Below, piece by piece: positions 1 through 8,027 of a stretch of DNA of 64,000 nucleotides. The stretch's first letter is position 1. Every line of letters begins with the position of its first letter. Source of the DNA: Candidatus Bathyarchaeota archaeon (lineage in GTDB: Archaea > Thermoproteota > Bathyarchaeia > Bathyarchaeales > Bathycorpusculaceae); contig JAOZHS010000001.1 of the NCBI GenBank assembly GCA_026014745.1, positions 1,178,001 to 1,242,000 of the forward strand, given 5' to 3'. The notes under the pieces were generated by a model. The model made no database searches. It was not told the DNA's origin and saw only the letters and a list, made by a program, of their open reading frames with translations. A program made the position numbers and the translations under genes.

Positions 1-263
1 TATGTGAAGGTAAGGAAAGCAAACGCAAAGGGTCTTGCGAGAAGTTGGAACCAGGCTAAGTCATTAACCACAAACGTTGTTGTGTGTGCTAAAGCTGCCA
101 TCAGATACGAGAAGCCAAGAAAGCCAAACCCTAAAGGAAGACCCAAATATCGGCTTTCTCTGGTGATTTGATACGGTTTGATTAGAAACCACACGAGAAC
201 GAAGCAGGCAATAGCTGAAAAGAGTTCTTCTGAAAACAGAAAGATTGGGTCTGGTGCTGCTAT
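1..263 (-). CDS. Multi-pass membrane protein, 3' part missing (off left edge), probable ATA start
   Basis: An open minus-strand frame encodes a hydrophobic protein with at least two predicted membrane helices; the readable start is AAPDPIFLFSEELFSAIACF. The frame has a stop (TAA) shortly upstream and no ATG, GTG or TTG before the hydrophobic region. An in-frame ATA at 263-261 lies 7 nt after a GGAGG (275-271), and a TATA-like TTAAATATA lies about 45 nt upstream of it, which would give a short leader carrying the GGAGG. An ATG at 289-287 is in the wrong frame; one extra base in the adjacent G-run (287-282) would restore it, so an assembly indel is the alternative. The family is not recognised. 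The gene continues beyond position 1. Confidence 0.6.
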   Translation of the reverse strand, partial: MAAPDPIFLFSEELFSAIACFVLVWFLIKPYQITRESRYLGLPLGFGFLGFSYLMAALAHTTTFVVNDLAWFQLLARPFAFAFLTFT

Positions 264-404
264 CGGGCTGCCTCCATATAGCCCCCCATAGTCGTGGTCT
301 TAGTATATTTAATTTATCTATTTTCAGCGACCTTGCAGTTAGCACACAAGTTACTTTTTTAATTAAGGGCTGTAGCCATAAAAAGAAGAGGGGGCGTATT
401 TTTT

Positions 405-1022
405 TTATTCTTTGAATACGCTTTCATCGAATTCGGATTTTTTGTCGTCCTCTGAGGTTTCTTCGGATTCTGTGTCCTCGGTGTCTTCCTCGTCTTCGGA
501 GGGTGCAATGTAGTCGGTGAAGCCGGCTTTTGAGTTAGAGATGAAGAATAAGCCTGCCAATGCAAACACTAAGCTGGGAATTGCAGTGGAGATTATTCCG
601 TCAGAGAATCCTAGGGCGAATATGTAGACGACTATGATCGTGACGAATGCTGAGGCGCACATGAAGCCTGAGCCGATGAGGGCAAGTTTGTAGCGGTTAC
701 CCCTAAATGAGAACAATGACGCCAAAAAGCCGAGGGCAGCAGCGGCGAATCCGACGCCAGAGAAGATAAGGAAGCCGATGGCTTCGGGGGTTTCCACGCC
801 ATAGTAGATGCTGTAAGTGGTGTATGTTTGGTAGGTGGTGATGCCGATAACTGCCATGGCGAGCGTAAAAGTTGCTGCAATCAGGGTTAACATGCCAGCG
901 TTGCTTAATGAGGGGGCATTTGAGGTTGTGGGTTCGGGGGCTGCGGTTAAGGTTTGGCCGCAGTAGGCACAAAATGTGCTGGTTTCGTCAAGGACCGGTT
1001 TGCCGCATTTTTGACAATTCAA
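405..1022 (-). CDS. Zinc-ribbon membrane protein with acidic tail
   Basis: The N-terminus has a double-CxxC zinc ribbon (CQKC ... CAYC), followed by a Pro/Thr linker, four probable membrane helices and a strongly acidic Glu/Asp/Ser tail of about 35 residues. This architecture is frequent in archaea of this kind, but its function is unknown. I prefer the TTG at 1022, which places the ribbon at the very start and has GAAGG about 8 nt upstream; a GTG at 1052 would add ten residues. A TATA-like AGTTAAATAA lies just upstream of the GTG, consistent with a leader that ends at the TTG. Confidence 0.75.
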   Translation of the reverse strand: MNCQKCGKPVLDETSTFCAYCGQTLTAAPEPTTSNAPSLSNAGMLTLIAATFTLAMAVIGITTYQTYTTYSIYYGVETPEAIGFLIFSGVGFAAAALGFLASLFSFRGNRYKLALIGSGFMCASAFVTIIVVYIFALGFSDGIISTAIPSLVFALAGLFFISNSKAGFTDYIAPSEDEEDTEDTESEETSEDDKKSEFDESVFKE

Positions 1023-1299
1023 AGTGGTAAGCCTTCGTTGGCTATTGTGCACATGTGTTATTTAACTGCTTGCCATAATTTAACCCAACTTGAGAAAATC
1101 CTGTTTTGCCGCTAGATGAAACCCAAAAAACCGCTTTTTGAAAAAATATTGATTTTGCATCATTTTAAAAAATATTGGGGGTAAAATTTTATTTTTAGTT
1201 GAAGTTTGGTTCAAAATATCTCAATGATGAATTATGTTGGAGTCGTATATATTGCTGGTTTTGGAATAACTTTATAATGTTCTCCTTATTTATGCTGTC

Positions 1300-1893
1300 T
1301 TGAGGAAGAAGAAGGTATTGCAGATTAGCCAACGGCAGATAGAAGACCAAATTCGCGCCTACGCAACAGACTTTCTTGGACGCGAATACAGCGAAGACGC
1401 ACAAAAAAAGTTACAAGCCTTCTCCATAATCACAGTCGACTCCTACGACAACGGCGGCGTCTCCGAAGCAACAGACGACCATATAGTAATCGCCATCAAA
1501 CGCGACTTAGTAGCGGGCAAACTCACCGAAACCACCAAACTCGTGGTCCGCCATGAACTCGGCCATATCCTCGACGACACCGCACCTCTCTGCCCCACTT
1601 TTGAAGAGGAAGTCGCTCATGAAAAAATTGCCTGGAAAAACGCCAAACCCAAAACCGCCGCGGAACGTTGGTACATGTGCGTATCTCTGCGTACCCATAT
1701 GGACCCGCTGAAGATGCAAGCGGTGGGGTTCCCGCAGCCTCAAACCAAAATCGCGCCACAAAAGCTTATCTATGCGGCGGAGACAGAGGCGCATCGAATG
1801 GGTCAGCAAAGCGTGTTTGTAGATGAGGCGTGGGCGGAGCGGTTGGCTATGGCGCATCTGCTGGAAAACCCCGACTACTACAGTTTACTCTAA
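1300..1893 (+). CDS. Putative zinc metallopeptidase (HExxH), IrrE/ImmA-like in style
   Basis: A protein of 197 aa with a clear HELGH zinc-binding motif near residue 84, inside a helix preceded by a basic, charged segment. An acidic stretch (FEEEVAHEK) about 20 residues later could supply the third ligand, as in small intracellular metallopeptidases such as ImmA/IrrE, although overall similarity to those is weak. There is no signal peptide, so it is probably cytosolic. The start is TTG at 1300, with a TATA-like CTTTATAATG about 25 nt upstream, suggesting a leaderless transcript. The next gene, in the same direction, encodes a PD-(D/E)XK-like protein. Confidence 0.65.
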   Translation: MRKKKVLQISQRQIEDQIRAYATDFLGREYSEDAQKKLQAFSIITVDSYDNGGVSEATDDHIVIAIKRDLVAGKLTETTKLVVRHELGHILDDTAPLCPTFEEEVAHEKIAWKNAKPKTAAERWYMCVSLRTHMDPLKMQAVGFPQPQTKIAPQKLIYAAETEAHRMGQQSVFVDEAWAERLAMAHLLENPDYYSLL

Positions 1894-1963
1894 ACGGGTG
1901 ATGCCCAAAAGTTCCAAGCTTTCGACGAATGTTAAGCGTCACCTTCTTAAATGACGGTTTTTG

Positions 1964-2590
1964 ATGGTTAAGGCTATGTCTCAGTTTAAAGCATTCAAGA
2001 AGCCAGCGCTGACAAAAAAAGACCAAGAATACCAAATCCTCTGCGAAGTCGCCCAAGAGTACATTCGTCAAAAACAGGAAAAGGGCTCAAAGAAAAAGGA
2101 AACAGCCGCCGAAATTATTATCCGAGAACACCTGCAAAGCCGCGGATTCAACGTTACCTTTAACCCAAACGTCAAAATCGCGGGCACTGAAGTAAAAAAC
2201 AGCCTGTTTCTGCTCCACGCAACCAGCAACCCTGACCAAGAAGAATACGTCCCCGATGAGGTAAAAATGGTCATTGAAATCAAAAACAACGCCGCAGCCA
2301 ACCAATCTGAGACCATCAAAAAAGGGTTCGATGAAATCAAGGCGTTAGCACCGCATCTAAGCTTCGGTGTGGTGGTGCTCTCAGAACGCCTTGGATTTGC
2401 ACATGAAGTTACCGACGAGAAACTCGGTGACCCGGCTTATCGTTCGTTCACGTTTGTTTCGCGTCGCACTAGCCCAAAAGACGACGGCGGACTTTTCAGC
2501 GAAAAAAACCTTGCTGACCTGCTTAAAGCCAAGGAAATGAAGAAGACCGGCGACTGGGAACGCTTCATAGCACACTTAAAACAAGCTTAA
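1964..2590 (+). CDS. PD-(D/E)XK nuclease-like protein
   Basis: About 208 aa, basic at the N-terminus, no signal peptide or membrane segment. The core contains a buried strand with PDEVKMVIEIK near residues 95-105, which fits the D...ExK metal-binding signature of restriction-endonuclease-like folds, preceded by a helix of the type seen in those enzymes (AAEIIIREHLQSRGFNV). This is inference from the motif; the exact family is not recognised. The start is ambiguous between TTG 1961, ATG 1964 and ATG 1976; a TATA-like CTTCTTAAATG around 1943-1953 would suit leaderless initiation at 1976. It may be co-oriented with the metallopeptidase-like gene upstream for functional reasons. Confidence 0.6.
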   Translation: MVKAMSQFKAFKKPALTKKDQEYQILCEVAQEYIRQKQEKGSKKKETAAEIIIREHLQSRGFNVTFNPNVKIAGTEVKNSLFLLHATSNPDQEEYVPDEVKMVIEIKNNAAANQSETIKKGFDEIKALAPHLSFGVVVLSERLGFAHEVTDEKLGDPAYRSFTFVSRRTSPKDDGGLFSEKNLADLLKAKEMKKTGDWERFIAHLKQA

Positions 2591-2625
2591 CACGGTCACG
2601 CAAGAGCAAGGGTTTGGGAGCGCTG

Positions 2626-3618
2626 TTAAGAGTGCTCCTGATAGGGTGACATCTTCACAAGCCTCTTCATGATGTATTTTCGTAGCAGAATAATCGGCAC
2701 CTTGTAGACTCTGAATGTTTTCTTCATACGCGTCAGGTAATCCTCGAAGGTGTGATTTTGGTAATTGAACTCTTGCTGGGCTTCTTTTGTGTCGTACCAG
2801 TCTAGGTGGTACGTGTTTATGTCTGGCGTGAAATATTTTGTGTCTGGAACAGGCAGGGAAAGGGCTCCGAACAGGCGGGACAAAAATTCGCGTCCTCTTA
2901 GCTGCCACCCGTTTTCTTTGCCTCCCCCAAGAATGTAGGCTTGATTTTTTGGGGTGGTTGCGGTTTTTAGTTTTTCTGCTCCTGTAACTAAAGCGGTTGC
3001 GATGTCTTCAGCCATCACCATTTCAAGCCGCATGTCAGGATGCATATCAAAAAGCTCCTCCAACAAAGAAAATGAGCCTGAAAATGAACTGACGGAAAAA
3101 GGCGGTAGCACGCCAGCGAGCCTGAAGATGAGGTAGTTGTCTGCGTTTTCTTTTAGGAAGGTTTCGCATTTTATTTTTGATTCTTCATAATTCCCCGTAA
3201 CAACCAAGGGGTCATTGCGGTTGACGAGGCGGTTTTGGAGCTGTGTTGGTCCCATTACGCTTGCTGAAGACGTGAAAACGAAGGGGATGTCTTTTTGGGT
3301 CTCTTTGATTGCCTCTATCAAGTTGACTGTGCCGTCATAGTTGACCGCCATTGTTAATTCGCGGTGTTTTTTTGAGGCAGGCGGAATTATCGCGGCAAGA
3401 TGAATCACCGCTTCGGCTTGTTGAACGGCGGCTTTGACGTTTTCTCTATTTCGGATGTCCCCAAAAATAACTTGGACTTTCTTGCGGTATTTATTGGCGG
3501 CTTTGCGGGTTTTTTTGTTATCAACCTCAAAAACAGTAATCTCATGATGCCGCTTGTAGGCTTCTTCAATAACTGCCTGACCGATGTTTCCAAAAGCGCC
3601 CGTAATCAATATCCTCAT
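2626..3618 (-). CDS. NAD(P)-dependent epimerase/dehydratase (extended SDR)
   Basis: A 330-aa extended short-chain dehydrogenase/reductase. The Rossmann nucleotide-binding motif TGAFGNIG is at residues 6-13, a Ser-rich active-site strand (FTSSAS) is near 115-120, and the catalytic YxxxK is Y144-K148 (YEESK). The family acts on nucleotide sugars or related carbonyl substrates; the exact substrate cannot be read from the sequence. The C-terminus is unusually basic and hydrophobic, possibly a membrane-associating tail. The ATG at 3618 has GGAG about 10 nt upstream. It is convergent with the nuclease-like gene on its left and divergent from the exported protein on its right. Confidence 0.88.
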   Translation of the reverse strand: MRILITGAFGNIGQAVIEEAYKRHHEITVFEVDNKKTRKAANKYRKKVQVIFGDIRNRENVKAAVQQAEAVIHLAAIIPPASKKHRELTMAVNYDGTVNLIEAIKETQKDIPFVFTSSASVMGPTQLQNRLVNRNDPLVVTGNYEESKIKCETFLKENADNYLIFRLAGVLPPFSVSSFSGSFSLLEELFDMHPDMRLEMVMAEDIATALVTGAEKLKTATTPKNQAYILGGGKENGWQLRGREFLSRLFGALSLPVPDTKYFTPDINTYHLDWYDTKEAQQEFNYQNHTFEDYLTRMKKTFRVYKVPIILLRKYIMKRLVKMSPYQEHS

Positions 3619-3716
3619 TATCTACCGCTCCCCTGCTTACTGCGAGTTAAGGCTAACTAATAATCATCACAGTGTACTCCATATTTAAGATTGACATGCC
3701 TGTCCCTTTAGGTGTT

Positions 3717-3744
3717 GTCAAGAAATCTTGACTGCAATAGTCAA
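3717..3744. promoter_or_regulatory. Inverted-repeat operator GTCAA-N6-TTGAC plus extra half-site
   Basis: A perfect inverted repeat, GTCAAGAAATCTTGAC (3717-3732), is followed by a further half-site AGTCAA (3739-3744), and another TTGAC occurs upstream at 3691. The block lies just upstream of a TATA-like CTTTTATC about 30 nt before the ATG at 3795, a position typical of an archaeal activator or of a repressor binding beside the promoter. The same repeat with the same 6-nt spacing recurs at 54402-54417. Confidence 0.5.
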
Positions 3745-3794
3745 AGAACCTTTACGAGAACCCTTTTATCTGGAAATCGGCTGAAAAAGGTGAC

Positions 3795-4604
3795 ATGAAT
3801 ACTCCTCGGGTGTTAGGCGTATTATTTGCAGGCTTGTTAATAGTCGCAATTCTGGTTCTGGCTGAAGGCAGCTCTGCTCAGTCGATACCAAAAGCCTCTG
3901 TTCCAGACGTCAGCGTTCGGCTGGTGGCTGAATCTTATGTGACCCCTGAAACAACCACCATAAATCCATACACCGGAGAAAATATAACTCACCCAAGTCG
4001 GCGAGTTGAAAAAACCAGTATAGAATTGTCAATCAAGAATCAGCCCAATAGTGGAACCTGCATTTATGGCGTAAGAATGAAGGGACACTTTGAAAATTCA
4101 TGGACCTGGCTCAACGGATACCCTGAGGAATTCGATAATACGCCCGGCAGTGGCTCATTTATTCCTCCGCTACCTGTATTTGCTTCCCATAGTGACTACA
4201 CAGTAGTTACCTATCCTAACCATTACCCCGCTAACTCGATGCTTGATTTTCAAGTAAAAACAGCACTCTACAACACTACACAACAAGGTATCTACACCTA
4301 TCATTATCTTGTTTCAGAAAGCGACTGGAGTAACACCCAAACCATAAACACCTCTCAACTCGCCGAGCCTGTTTTAGCCACACCAACCCCAATAGCAACG
4401 CCGACCCCAAATCCACCCACACCAACAGCCTCTGCTGAATCGCCAATTTCAAGACCTTTATCCACACCCACCGCTGCGCCGCCCGAAACAGCCACGGATT
4501 TAGTTACGTTGCCTATGAATGCCTTTATTGCACTAGTCACAGTTCCTTTAATTGCTATAATCATTCTCTTGGTAGTTCTCATTAGAAAAACAAAGAAAAC
4601 CTAA
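3795..4604 (+). CDS. Exported surface protein with Thr/Pro stalk and C-terminal membrane anchor
   Basis: A 269-aa protein with an N-terminal signal sequence (hydrophobic residues about 5-23, ending near AEGSSAQ), an extracellular domain of about 150 residues with several N-x-S/T sites, a low-complexity Pro/Thr/Ala stalk (about 190-230) and a C-terminal membrane helix followed by a basic RKTKKT tail. This is the standard layout of cell-surface proteins in archaea of this type. The extracellular domain is not recognised. The ATG is preceded by AAAGGTGAC and a TATA box, with the putative operator upstream, so the gene is likely regulated. Confidence 0.75.
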   Translation: MNTPRVLGVLFAGLLIVAILVLAEGSSAQSIPKASVPDVSVRLVAESYVTPETTTINPYTGENITHPSRRVEKTSIELSIKNQPNSGTCIYGVRMKGHFENSWTWLNGYPEEFDNTPGSGSFIPPLPVFASHSDYTVVTYPNHYPANSMLDFQVKTALYNTTQQGIYTYHYLVSESDWSNTQTINTSQLAEPVLATPTPIATPTPNPPTPTASAESPISRPLSTPTAAPPETATDLVTLPMNAFIALVTVPLIAIIILLVVLIRKTKKT

Positions 4605-4618
4605 CCGTAATTTGACGC

Positions 4619-5860
4619 TTAAGTGTCAGGCTGCTTTGAGTACCCCTCTTCTAGCCAGTTCCGTGACTTCGCCAGCGTTTTGCCTGCAAACGACATTTTC
4701 AACGCGTCAGGATAGGGGCAAACTTCAACGCATCGGGCACAGAGCATACAGCGAGATTCAGTAACGTCACCGCCCTTCTGCTCAAACATCGCCGTAGCCT
4801 GCGTTGGGCAAACTCGTTTGCAGACGCCGCATTTAGTGCATTTGCTTTCGTTTTTCTCAAGTTTGGTTAGTGCGATTTGTTTGAAGGGGGTAAAGCTGCT
4901 GAAAAGGGCGGTTAAGGCTCCCAGTGGGCAGATGCGACACCATAAACGCCGGTACGCTAACGCGAGGATGGTGACGGCTATGAGTATGGCGAGGTTTATG
5001 GAGGTCACATACATGCCGCCTATCCAGAAGGGTCCATAGGCGATTTGGCTAACATAGTTCCAGTTCATGGCGCCGATGCCAGATTCAAAGAGAATGCACA
5101 GCGGTCGCATGGGGCAGACCAAGCAGAAAGGTTCGTTTATCCAACTGGTGATTCCTGCTTCGGTACCTTCGGGTCCGCCGGGGCGCGTGTCAGGGATAAG
5201 TTCGGTTCCAAAAATGGCGTAGGACGCAAATATGACGCTAAGGATGAGAAAGACGGCTATGATGATGTAGCGGGATTGTCCGAGTTTAGCGCTGGTTGAA
5301 TCGGAGAAACTTAGATGTTTGCGTTTTGTGGCTTTACGGATGCGCGTGAGAAGGTCTTGATACAAGCCAAACGGACAGAGCCAGCCACAGAAGAAGCGCC
5401 CCAGCACAATCGACGCGGCAGCAACCATACCCACAACAACTGCGAGTTTCTCAAGACCCGTGGTGGAGTAGATGACTTCGTAGCCGCGGGGGTAATCCCA
5501 GAATGGGTAGATGTAGGCTTGGAGTTGCCATATAGGGCATGTGACGGTGCGTCCGTTAGGGTAGTAGCATGCCAAGACGGGGATAGATATACCGTCGGGG
5601 AATTGGTTACCCAAGATGTTGGCGCCGATTAAGTGGTCACGTGGAGTGGGACCCAGAGGGGCAAATAGGGGCACGTTGAAGGGGCCAATTATTAGCCCCA
5701 TGAAGATGGCTATGGTTGCGGCGATTTGGATGAATAGGCGTAGGGTGCTGATTTTGCGGGTTTTGTCCTTTGAGAATTTGAGGATTAAAACGACGCCGAC
5801 TGCAACCGCCAAAGCGTACAGTGACAACACTATGACTGGGTCGTTTTCATACACAGACAT
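4619..5860 (-). CDS. NapH/NosR-type membrane-bound polyferredoxin
   Basis: A 413-aa membrane protein with about six helices. It has two internal cysteine motifs, FFCGWLCPFG and WCRICPLG, typical of the NapH/NosR/CcoG-like family, and two C-terminal 4Fe-4S clusters (CTKCGVCKRVCP and CMLCARCVEVCP). Proteins of this family pass electrons between membrane carriers and periplasmic or extracellular partners. The gene starts at ATG 5860, overlapping the upstream stop as TGATG, so it is translationally coupled to the exported protein encoded before it. The donor and acceptor are unknown. Confidence 0.85.
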   Translation of the reverse strand: MSVYENDPVIVLSLYALAVAVGVVLILKFSKDKTRKISTLRLFIQIAATIAIFMGLIIGPFNVPLFAPLGPTPRDHLIGANILGNQFPDGISIPVLACYYPNGRTVTCPIWQLQAYIYPFWDYPRGYEVIYSTTGLEKLAVVVGMVAAASIVLGRFFCGWLCPFGLYQDLLTRIRKATKRKHLSFSDSTSAKLGQSRYIIIAVFLILSVIFASYAIFGTELIPDTRPGGPEGTEAGITSWINEPFCLVCPMRPLCILFESGIGAMNWNYVSQIAYGPFWIGGMYVTSINLAILIAVTILALAYRRLWCRICPLGALTALFSSFTPFKQIALTKLEKNESKCTKCGVCKRVCPTQATAMFEQKGGDVTESRCMLCARCVEVCPYPDALKMSFAGKTLAKSRNWLEEGYSKQPDT

Positions 5861-6492
5861 CAGCGGCGCCTCCCAACCAATTTAACAACTACAGCAAACA
5901 ACACAATTCCCGCTAAAACAGCGAACGTGATGAGGAGAATAGATGGTCCTTCTGGGGCTGAAGCTTGGTCATAGTAGAAATGTGCAATTACAATGTATCC
6001 TGTGATGCCCTCGACGGTTATGGTGTTGTCGGGGTGTAATGTCCAGCCGTCGCCTTCCGCTATAAAGTTGCCGCCCTCTGCAATAACTATCCATTCAGTG
6101 GGATCAGTACGTTTGGAGGCGTTAACGCCGAGGTCAAAGGTTTGTTTTCCCAAACCTTCTGCGGTGTATCGGAGGCTTTCTTCGTTACCGAAAACGCCGA
6201 TATATCGGTACGACTGGATGGTTATGTTACTGTTTTCAGCGGAGATTTTGAGGTCGCCTAAAATGCGGCTATTGTTTATGCTGAGGTCTTTGAATACCCA
6301 TGTGTTGTTTTGAAGTGATGCAGATGTGTAGGAGCCGTTTAGGGCAAACCTGATGGAACCCTGCAATTCAGGGATAGGGAAAACCTCTGTTGTGGTAAAG
6401 TCTGTGCGTGTTTGACCAAAACAGAACGGAAGAAACGTGCAGGCTAAAGCGGCGATAACCAGCGTAGTTAACAGGGGTTTTGGAGCCTTCAA
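5860..6492 (-). CDS. Exported protein with C-terminal membrane anchor, coupled to the membrane ferredoxin
   Basis: A 210-aa protein with a signal peptide (LLTTLVIAALACTFLPF), a beta-rich extracellular domain and a C-terminal helix followed by GRRR. No known domain is recognised. The start is TTG at 6492. Its stop overlaps the ATG of the polyferredoxin gene (TGATG), so the two products are probably made together, and the exported domain may be an accessory of the redox protein; that is an inference from gene order only. Confidence 0.7.
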   Translation of the reverse strand: MKAPKPLLTTLVIAALACTFLPFCFGQTRTDFTTTEVFPIPELQGSIRFALNGSYTSASLQNNTWVFKDLSINNSRILGDLKISAENSNITIQSYRYIGVFGNEESLRYTAEGLGKQTFDLGVNASKRTDPTEWIVIAEGGNFIAEGDGWTLHPDNTITVEGITGYIVIAHFYYDQASAPEGPSILLITFAVLAGIVLFAVVVKLVGRRR

Positions 6493-6575
6493 GGTATCAC
6501 GTTTTCATCAATACGGTACCCTGCTTGAGCTATAAGGCTTTTCAAAAAGAGTAAAAACAAAAAAGGAAAAGGGGG

Positions 6576-7286
6576 TTAGGTTGGAGGCGGATTTTCCGCG
6601 GGTGGATTTTGGGCTGGAGGCTGAGCGGGCGGCTGAGAAGGCGGCGCATAGACTGTAGGCGCTGGAGCAGCAGGGGCAGCGGGTGCACGTTTTCGCCACA
6701 TCATTAACACCAAGACAACAAGCACTACGACTGCAACGATTGCGACTATAGCAATAATTGTCCAAAGATTAAGGGGTTCACCCGTTTGGTTGTTATTGCC
6801 CCCTGAATTTGTAGCGGTAGGCTTTGGGGTGGCTACGACGTCGCTTAGGACTTCTACGGTTAGGGTTTCGGAAGTGTACGAGAATGGTGTGTCATCTGAG
6901 CCTTCGTATCCGTCGACAGCTATGTAGTAGGAGTGGGTGCCTGAGGTTGCGCTGGAGGGGATGCTGATTTGGATGGGGTCGGAGGTGTAGGAGGCGCCGT
7001 TCTGTATGGTTGGAGGTGAAAGGGTGAAGTTGTGGCCTATTATGCCATCGGTGGGCATCCAGTCAAAATGTAAACCAATAAGGTTTAGTTTAAGGGTCTC
7101 GGAGTTGTTGCTCGCGAATATTACCCTAAATGAGACAGTCTCACCCGCCGGTAGGGGGTTCTCTGAGAACATTGCATGTGCTGTTAAACCGTTGGTGTCT
7201 AGGGCAGAACCAATGCCACTTGAAACAAACATAACCAACATAACGCAAAGTAAACTTACGACAAGCGTTTTTCGAGTTGTGTTCAT
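6576..7286 (-). CDS. Exported protein with membrane helix and proline-rich cytoplasmic tail
   Basis: 236 aa: signal peptide (residues about 7-28), an extracellular region with N-x-S/T sites that looks like an immunoglobulin-type beta sandwich similar in style to CARDB/NPCBM-like modules, a membrane helix (about 172-195), then WRKR and a Pro/Ala-rich tail rich in PPAQ/PPAE. The long cytoplasmic proline tail is less usual than the short basic tails of its neighbours and could bind a protein partner. It precedes the exported protein and the polyferredoxin on the same strand, about 84 nt upstream of the former. Confidence 0.7.
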   Translation of the reverse strand: MNTTRKTLVVSLLCVMLVMFVSSGIGSALDTNGLTAHAMFSENPLPAGETVSFRVIFASNNSETLKLNLIGLHFDWMPTDGIIGHNFTLSPPTIQNGASYTSDPIQISIPSSATSGTHSYYIAVDGYEGSDDTPFSYTSETLTVEVLSDVVATPKPTATNSGGNNNQTGEPLNLWTIIAIVAIVAVVVLVVLVLMMWRKRAPAAPAAPAPTVYAPPSQPPAQPPAQNPPAENPPPT

Positions 7287-7445
7287 ATTTAACGCTCCAC
7301 TATGCGGTAAGGTTCCCCCATTTAACTATATATTATTTTTCCATAATTAACGCCCACTTACCAAAATAAGTTCAAAAAAGAAAAATCACAAACAAAAAAA
7401 GAGACACAAAAGAAAAGTAAACGCAAAAATCAACTCAGCAACAGT

Positions 7446-7580
7446 TTATGCGATGCTGGCTTGGTCAACAAGATGAGCAGTTCCATCAGGGCAGTAAACT
7501 TTTTCGCCAACATTAACGCGGCGATACCGTTTAAGGCATGGCTTCTGAAGTCCGCATCCGTCACAATCTCGTGAAATCAA
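7446..7580 (-). CDS. Small cysteine-rich protein, 44 aa
   Basis: A short frame encodes MISRDCDGCGLQKPCLKRYR, then VNVGEKVYCPDG and a short tail. The cysteine spacing C-x2-C-x5-C-x14-C suggests a small metal-binding or zinc-knuckle protein. It starts with TTG at 7580, with GAGGGGTGA ending about 8 nt upstream, a good Shine-Dalgarno sequence. It lies in the otherwise empty gap between the exported protein and the small membrane protein gene. Coding is supported by the cysteines, the ribosome site and the compact stop; function is unknown. Confidence 0.6.
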   Translation of the reverse strand: MISRDCDGCGLQKPCLKRYRRVNVGEKVYCPDGTAHLVDQASIA

Positions 7581-7718
7581 TTATTTTTTCACCCCTCTCC
7601 CGCGGATCATCCTAACACATGGTCTCGGCGGGATTTAAGGTAAATTACGTCTTAGAGCTTGAGGCTGCGATAGTCTTAAGTTGGCGTAAACTGCTTTTTG
7701 GTTGGGAACCTCAAAAAA

Positions 7719-8027
7719 ATGGACACCATGACCCTTGCTAACCTGCTCTTAGACGTCGCCAGCATAGTCAACTTTATTGCCCTACTTTGGATGCTGCGTG
7801 CCATAATAAAAAACCGCAACGTCCTCCGCGGCTACAGCACAGTCGGCTCGTTTTTAACGTTTATCTCGCTGGTGGGCTTCGAATTAGCCTATCATCTGCT
7901 GGGAAACATCGTTGGCTTCGCCTTTGGCTGGTTAACCGTGGCGTTTTGGTTTTTAGCTTTCCTCTACACCCTAAAACAAAAAATAAAAACTAAACGAGAA
8001 ACGTCAAGCCGCAACATTAATCGTTAG
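7719..8027 (+). CDS. Small membrane protein, three helices
   Basis: About 102 aa from the ATG at 7719 (an upstream TTG at 7698 would add seven residues; ATG 7728 is also possible). Three hydrophobic segments: about 8-28, 42-62 and 68-88, followed by a basic tail (KQKIKTKRETSS). No family recognised. Its 3' end overlaps the 3' end of the convergent histidine kinase gene by about 11 nt. Confidence 0.6.
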   Translation: MDTMTLANLLLDVASIVNFIALLWMLRAIIKNRNVLRGYSTVGSFLTFISLVGFELAYHLLGNIVGFAFGWLTVAFWFLAFLYTLKQKIKTKRETSSRNINR

